Shown here: one piece after another, positions 6,628 through 11,225 of the stretch
Layout: the number at the start of each line of letters is the position of its first letter
How positions within the stretch are numbered: the first letter of the stretch is position 1
Source of the DNA: Planctomycetota bacterium
GTDB lineage: Bacteria; Planctomycetota; UBA1135; UBA2386
Length of the DNA: 11,225 nucleotides
Direction: 5' to 3'
Assembly (NCBI GenBank): GCA_020425885.1
Contig: JAGQRA010000497.1
Span: 1-11,225 of the forward strand
The notes under the pieces: model-generated
The model's database searches: none
The model's input: only the letters and a program-made list of their open reading frames with translations
Told to the model about the DNA's origin: nothing
Made by a program: the position numbers and the translations under genes

Positions 6628-7209
6628 ATGTCCGAACTGCCGATGATCCCCGCGGAGACGCTGGCCGGCCTGATCACCAGAGGGCGCCGACTGTGGGACG
6701 AGTTCCAAGTCGCAGCCGGCAACCGCCATCACCTGTTCGTGCCATGCGATCACCACGCGGCCTATGAGACGCTGCGACGGCTCAGCCCGCGCACCGCCAC
6801 CTTCCTCGAGTTCGGGTCGGCTGCCGGCATCGTCACGATCATGGCCGACCTGCTCGGCATCGAGGCCTATGGCATCGAGATCGAACCGGCGCTGGTGCAT
6901 GCGTCCCGGCTGCTCGCGACCGAGTTCGGTTCGGGCGCCACATTCGCCGAAGGCACGTTCGTGCCGGTGGCATATCAGGACGAGATCGAGCACCTCGCCG
7001 CCGACCGGATGACGCCGACCCACGGCGCCTGCGCCCTCGACGAACTCGGCATGGAGCTGTCCGACTTCGACCTGTTGTTCGCCTTTCCTTGGCCCGGCGA
7101 GGAGGACTGGCTGTTCGAGATGATGCGGCGCCATGCCCGCGGCGACGCCATCCTGCTGACCTACGGCGCCCGCGACGGTTTCGAGGCCGCGCTCGTCGGC
7201 GAGCTCTGA
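6628..7209 (+). CDS. Class I SAM-dependent methyltransferase-like protein
   Basis: The product is 193 aa. After an N-terminal helix (about 10-30), residues 58-72 give a Rossmann-type motif I, TFLEFGSAAGIVTIM, with the acidic residue of motif II in YGIEIEP (81-87), where a ribose-binding Glu is expected. Motif IV is FDLLFAFPWPGEEDW (147-161), followed by a helix and the strand DAILLTYG (173-180), matching motif VI. The chain ends soon after this strand, so the last beta-hairpin of the class I fold is short or absent. The fold call is good; the substrate is unknown, and it might be a non-catalytic SAM-binding protein. Motif I has Ser-Ala-Ala in place of the more usual Cys-Gly or Thr-Gly. It is soluble with no signal peptide. 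It lies between two hybrid kinases, read in the same direction as the second, 175 bp upstream of it. ATG 6628 is supported by the -10-like box immediately upstream. Confidence 0.7.
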   Translation: MSELPMIPAETLAGLITRGRRLWDEFQVAAGNRHHLFVPCDHHAAYETLRRLSPRTATFLEFGSAAGIVTIMADLLGIEAYGIEIEPALVHASRLLATEFGSGATFAEGTFVPVAYQDEIEHLAADRMTPTHGACALDELGMELSDFDLLFAFPWPGEEDWLFEMMRRHARGDAILLTYGARDGFEAALVGEL

Positions 7210-7255
7210 GCGGAGGCCACGGCAGCAGGTCGCCCCTCATCGACTCAGGTCATCG

Positions 7256-7271
7256 GCTCCGATCCCGGAGC
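7256..7271. repeat. Small hairpin GCTCCG-ATCC-CGGAGC
   Basis: A perfect 6-bp inverted repeat with a 4-nt loop stands 46 bp after the methyltransferase-like stop codon. It could be a weak terminator or processing site between this gene and the next kinase, but no T-run follows. Confidence 0.3.
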
Positions 7272-7348
7272 GGCCATCATGCCGCAGCGGCGTCGGAGAC
7301 AGGTGCCGGCATCATCGGCTCGCCACCCCGGCCCCACCCGCGAACGGG

Positions 7349-7377
7349 TTGCAGCTCCCGCTGCCGGTCGCCACACT
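7349..7377 (+). promoter_or_regulatory. Putative promoter TTGCAG-N17-CACACT for the rightward hybrid kinase
   Basis: TTGCAG (7349-7354) and CACACT (7372-7377) are 17 nt apart and the second ends 7 nt before GTG 7385. This repeats the spacing of the two other leaderless-type starts in the window, though the -10 lacks the first T. A TACGCT box overlaps at 7377-7382 and would place the transcription start inside the gene. Confidence 0.3.
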
Positions 7378-7384
7378 ACGCTCC

Positions 7385-9331
7385 GTGCCACAATCCACTG
7401 ATCCGGGCCGGAGTCCAGCATTCTTGCGCGCCCTCCTCGATGGCGTTCCGGTAGCCGTATTCGTGCACGACGGCAAGGGTCGGTTCCTCGACGCCAACCA
7501 GGCAGCCTGCGTTGCCGTCGGCTACTCACATGAGCAGTTGATGACGATGTCGGTGTTCGACATCGAGCAGGAGCACAACCCGTTCATCGATGCCCGCTGG
7601 TCGCTGATGCACGAGGGGAAGACGTTCACCTTCCGAGGCAGGCACAAGCGCGCAGACGACAGCACAGTCGCCGTCGAGGTGGCCGTTCGCCCCTTCACGA
7701 TCGATGGCCAGAGGCTGTTCTCGACTGCGGTCCGCCCCATCGAGGAACCGGGCGACAACGGCGCGAGACAGCGCGCCCAGCTGTTCGAGAGCAACGTCTT
7801 CCGTCACATCTTCGAGAACTCGACGGAGGCGATCGCAGTCATCGATCACGACGGGCGTTATCTGCTGCAGAACAAGGCCCACAAGAAGCTCCTCGGCTAC
7901 TCCGACGCCGAGCTGGCCGACAAGACGCCGGCGATCCACCTCGGACCGGCGGCCTTCCACGACATCGCGATGGCCCTGTCCCACTGTGGTGAGTACCGGG
8001 GCGAGCACCTCTCTCGCGCCAATGACGGCACCGAACGACGCATCGAGCTGTCCGCGTTCGCCATCGAACGCGGTGATGGCCTGAGGCCCGCCTACGTCGG
8101 GATCAAGCGCGACGTGACGGCGATCGACCGCTCCCAGCGCGAGCAGGCCGATCGCGAACGCATCGAGCTCGAGGAGAGCCTCAGACAGGCGCACAAGATG
8201 GAGGTCATCGGGCAGCTCGCGGCCGGTGTCGCCCACGACATCAACAACCTGCTGACGCCGATCCTCGCCCATTCGGACAGCGAGGCGACGAATCCGCGAC
8301 TGCCCAGTTCGACGCGGCAGGCGATGGCCGAGATCCGCGAGGCGGCCAAGCGCGGTCGCAACCTGACGCGACATCTGCTCGCGTTCGGCCGCCGGCAGAC
8401 CCTCGAGATGAAGGCGATCGACCTCGCCAGCAGCGTCAAGGCCATGCTCGAGATGCTGCGGCGGATCGTGCCCGAGGAGATCGAGTTCGACATCGACCTG
8501 ACGACAGACCTGCCGCGGGTGATGGCGGATGCGACCGCGATCGAGCAGGTCCTGATGAACCTCGCCACCAATGCCGCCGATGCGATGAACGGCAGCGGCG
8601 TCCTGCGCATCGCCGTCGAGAATCTGCTCGTCCGGGAGGGCGACAAGCTCGCCCGCGCACTCGGCAGCAAGGGGAACTTCGTGCAACTCACGGTCTCCGA
8701 CACCGGCTCCGGTATGGACACGTCGACGCTCGAGCGGGTGTTCGAACCGTTCTTCACCTTGAAGCCTCCGGGCCATGGCACCGGCCTGGGACTGTCGATC
8801 GTCCATGGCATCATCCGCCAGCACGGCGGCTTCATCACCGTCGAGAGCGAACCTGGACACGGGACCACCTTCCGCATCTTCCTCTCACCGACAACGCAGC
8901 AACCGGAGCCCCGGACGCCAACGAACGGGACCGCGCCGGTATCGAATTCCACGGCGACGATCCTGGTCGTCGAAGACGACGCACAGGTCCGCCACCTCGT
9001 CTGCGACATGCTCGAAGGCCTCGGGCACAACGTGCTGGTGGCCAGCAATGGCACCCAGGCCATTGCCGCGGCCACGAGTAACAACGGCAACATCGACCTG
9101 TTGCTGACCGACATCGTGATGCCCGGCGTCAACGGCCTCGACCTCTACACGCACCTGCGCCGTATCCAGCCGGAGCTGCCGGCGCTGTTCATGTCTGGCT
9201 ATCCGCGCGACGGCCTCGACCGGGCCGGCAAGCTCGTATCGGAGATGAGCATCATCGAGAAGCCGTTCACCCGGGCCGAACTCGCCGCGCGAGTGCAGGC
9301 CGAACTGGCAAGTCCGCGTCCGCGCCGCTGA
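7385..9331 (+). CDS. Soluble hybrid histidine kinase: PAS, PAS, HisKA, HATPase, receiver
   Basis: The product is 648 aa from GTG 7385; TTG 7349 in the same frame would add 12 residues. Residues 12-118 form one PAS domain (LLDGVPVAVFVHDGKGRFLDANQAA) and 135-248 a second (IFENSTEAIAVIDHDGRYLLQNKA), ending in the typical VGIKRDVTAIDRSQ linker. The dimerisation helix carries phosphoacceptor His284 in AGVAHDINNLL. The ATPase domain has the N-box NLATNAADAM (392-401), G1 DTGSGM (439-444), F-box VFEPFFTLK (452-460) and G2 GTGLGLSIVHGI (465-476). A Pro/Thr-rich linker (501-522) leads to a receiver with Glu530, Asp531 and Asp532, phosphoacceptor Asp576 in LLTDIVMP, Ser604 and Lys626. No membrane helix is present, so the signal is cytosolic; the PAS cores show no obvious heme or flavin motif. 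As with the kinase at 4292-6235, no separate regulator is adjacent. Confidence 0.9.
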   Translation: MPQSTDPGRSPAFLRALLDGVPVAVFVHDGKGRFLDANQAACVAVGYSHEQLMTMSVFDIEQEHNPFIDARWSLMHEGKTFTFRGRHKRADDSTVAVEVAVRPFTIDGQRLFSTAVRPIEEPGDNGARQRAQLFESNVFRHIFENSTEAIAVIDHDGRYLLQNKAHKKLLGYSDAELADKTPAIHLGPAAFHDIAMALSHCGEYRGEHLSRANDGTERRIELSAFAIERGDGLRPAYVGIKRDVTAIDRSQREQADRERIELEESLRQAHKMEVIGQLAAGVAHDINNLLTPILAHSDSEATNPRLPSSTRQAMAEIREAAKRGRNLTRHLLAFGRRQTLEMKAIDLASSVKAMLEMLRRIVPEEIEFDIDLTTDLPRVMADATAIEQVLMNLATNAADAMNGSGVLRIAVENLLVREGDKLARALGSKGNFVQLTVSDTGSGMDTSTLERVFEPFFTLKPPGHGTGLGLSIVHGIIRQHGGFITVESEPGHGTTFRIFLSPTTQQPEPRTPTNGTAPVSNSTATILVVEDDAQVRHLVCDMLEGLGHNVLVASNGTQAIAAATSNNGNIDLLLTDIVMPGVNGLDLYTHLRRIQPELPALFMSGYPRDGLDRAGKLVSEMSIIEKPFTRAELAARVQAELASPRPRR

Positions 9332-9335
9332 CGTC

Positions 9336-9374
9336 GCAGCCCGGCCCGACAGCGACCGTGGAGCGCGGGCTTGC
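9336..9374. terminator. Candidate bidirectional terminator between convergent genes
   Basis: GCAGCCCG (9336-9343) pairs with CGGGCTTGC (9366-9374) with one bulged T, leaving a 22-nt loop. It fills the 55-bp gap between the convergent kinase and ClpB stop codons, where a shared terminator is expected. There is no T-run on either strand, so the call is weak. Confidence 0.3.
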
Positions 9375-9386
9375 TACTTCCGCTGG

Positions 9387-11225
<1,839 letters not shown>

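Noticed and set aside
5946..6722. 258-aa minus-strand open frame across the 6236-6627 intergenic region
   Set aside because: It overlaps both the kinase N-terminus in another frame and the methyltransferase-like gene, and is Arg/Ser/Pro-rich without motifs.
7526..8860. 444-aa minus-strand open frame opposite the second kinase
   Set aside because: Antisense shadow of a fully motif-bearing kinase.

Overview
This is a high-GC bacterial window with seven protein-coding genes, two of them cut by the window edges. There is no rRNA, tRNA, CRISPR array, transposase or phage gene that I can see. The lineage cannot be fixed from sequence alone. A FixI/CcoI-type copper ATPase points to a respiring bacterium with a cbb3-type oxidase. 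A large secreted protein with HEAT-like segments and a tryptophan-rich patch, together with Shine-Dalgarno-poor starts placed just behind TAnnnT boxes, is reminiscent of Planctomycetota. That is only an inference; another high-GC Gram-negative phylum is possible.

Left part (1-2315): a copper-handling region. The N-terminal 307 residues of a CcoI-like P-type ATPase run leftward out of the window. Head-to-head with it, only 9 bp between proposed start codons, is a SafE/TauE-type membrane protein (931-1575). The SafE gene overlaps the TTG start of an endonuclease/exonuclease/phosphatase-family enzyme (1566-2315), so the latter two look like one translationally coupled unit. The ATPase and SafE probably serve cytochrome oxidase copper supply; the role of the phosphohydrolase is unclear.

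Middle (2316-4291): an 88-bp region holds a perfect 20-bp inverted repeat with further pairing, placed between the operon end and the promoter of a 593-aa exported protein of unknown function (2450-4231).

Right part (4292-9331): two soluble hybrid histidine kinases of almost equal length (647 and 648 aa, phosphoacceptor His at position 284 in both under the chosen starts) flank a small methyltransferase-like gene. One kinase reads leftward with PAS-like and GAF inputs; the other reads rightward with two PAS domains. Both end in a receiver domain, and no separate response regulator is present. The right edge (9387-11225) carries the last 612 residues of the ClpB disaggregase on the minus strand.

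The most notable non-coding signals are the 2332-2419 palindrome and a recurring arrangement in which a -10-like hexamer ends 6-7 nt before the start codon without a Shine-Dalgarno sequence, suggesting leaderless transcripts. I did not find a clearly novel multi-gene system; the kinase-methyltransferase-kinase block and the palindrome are the best leads.
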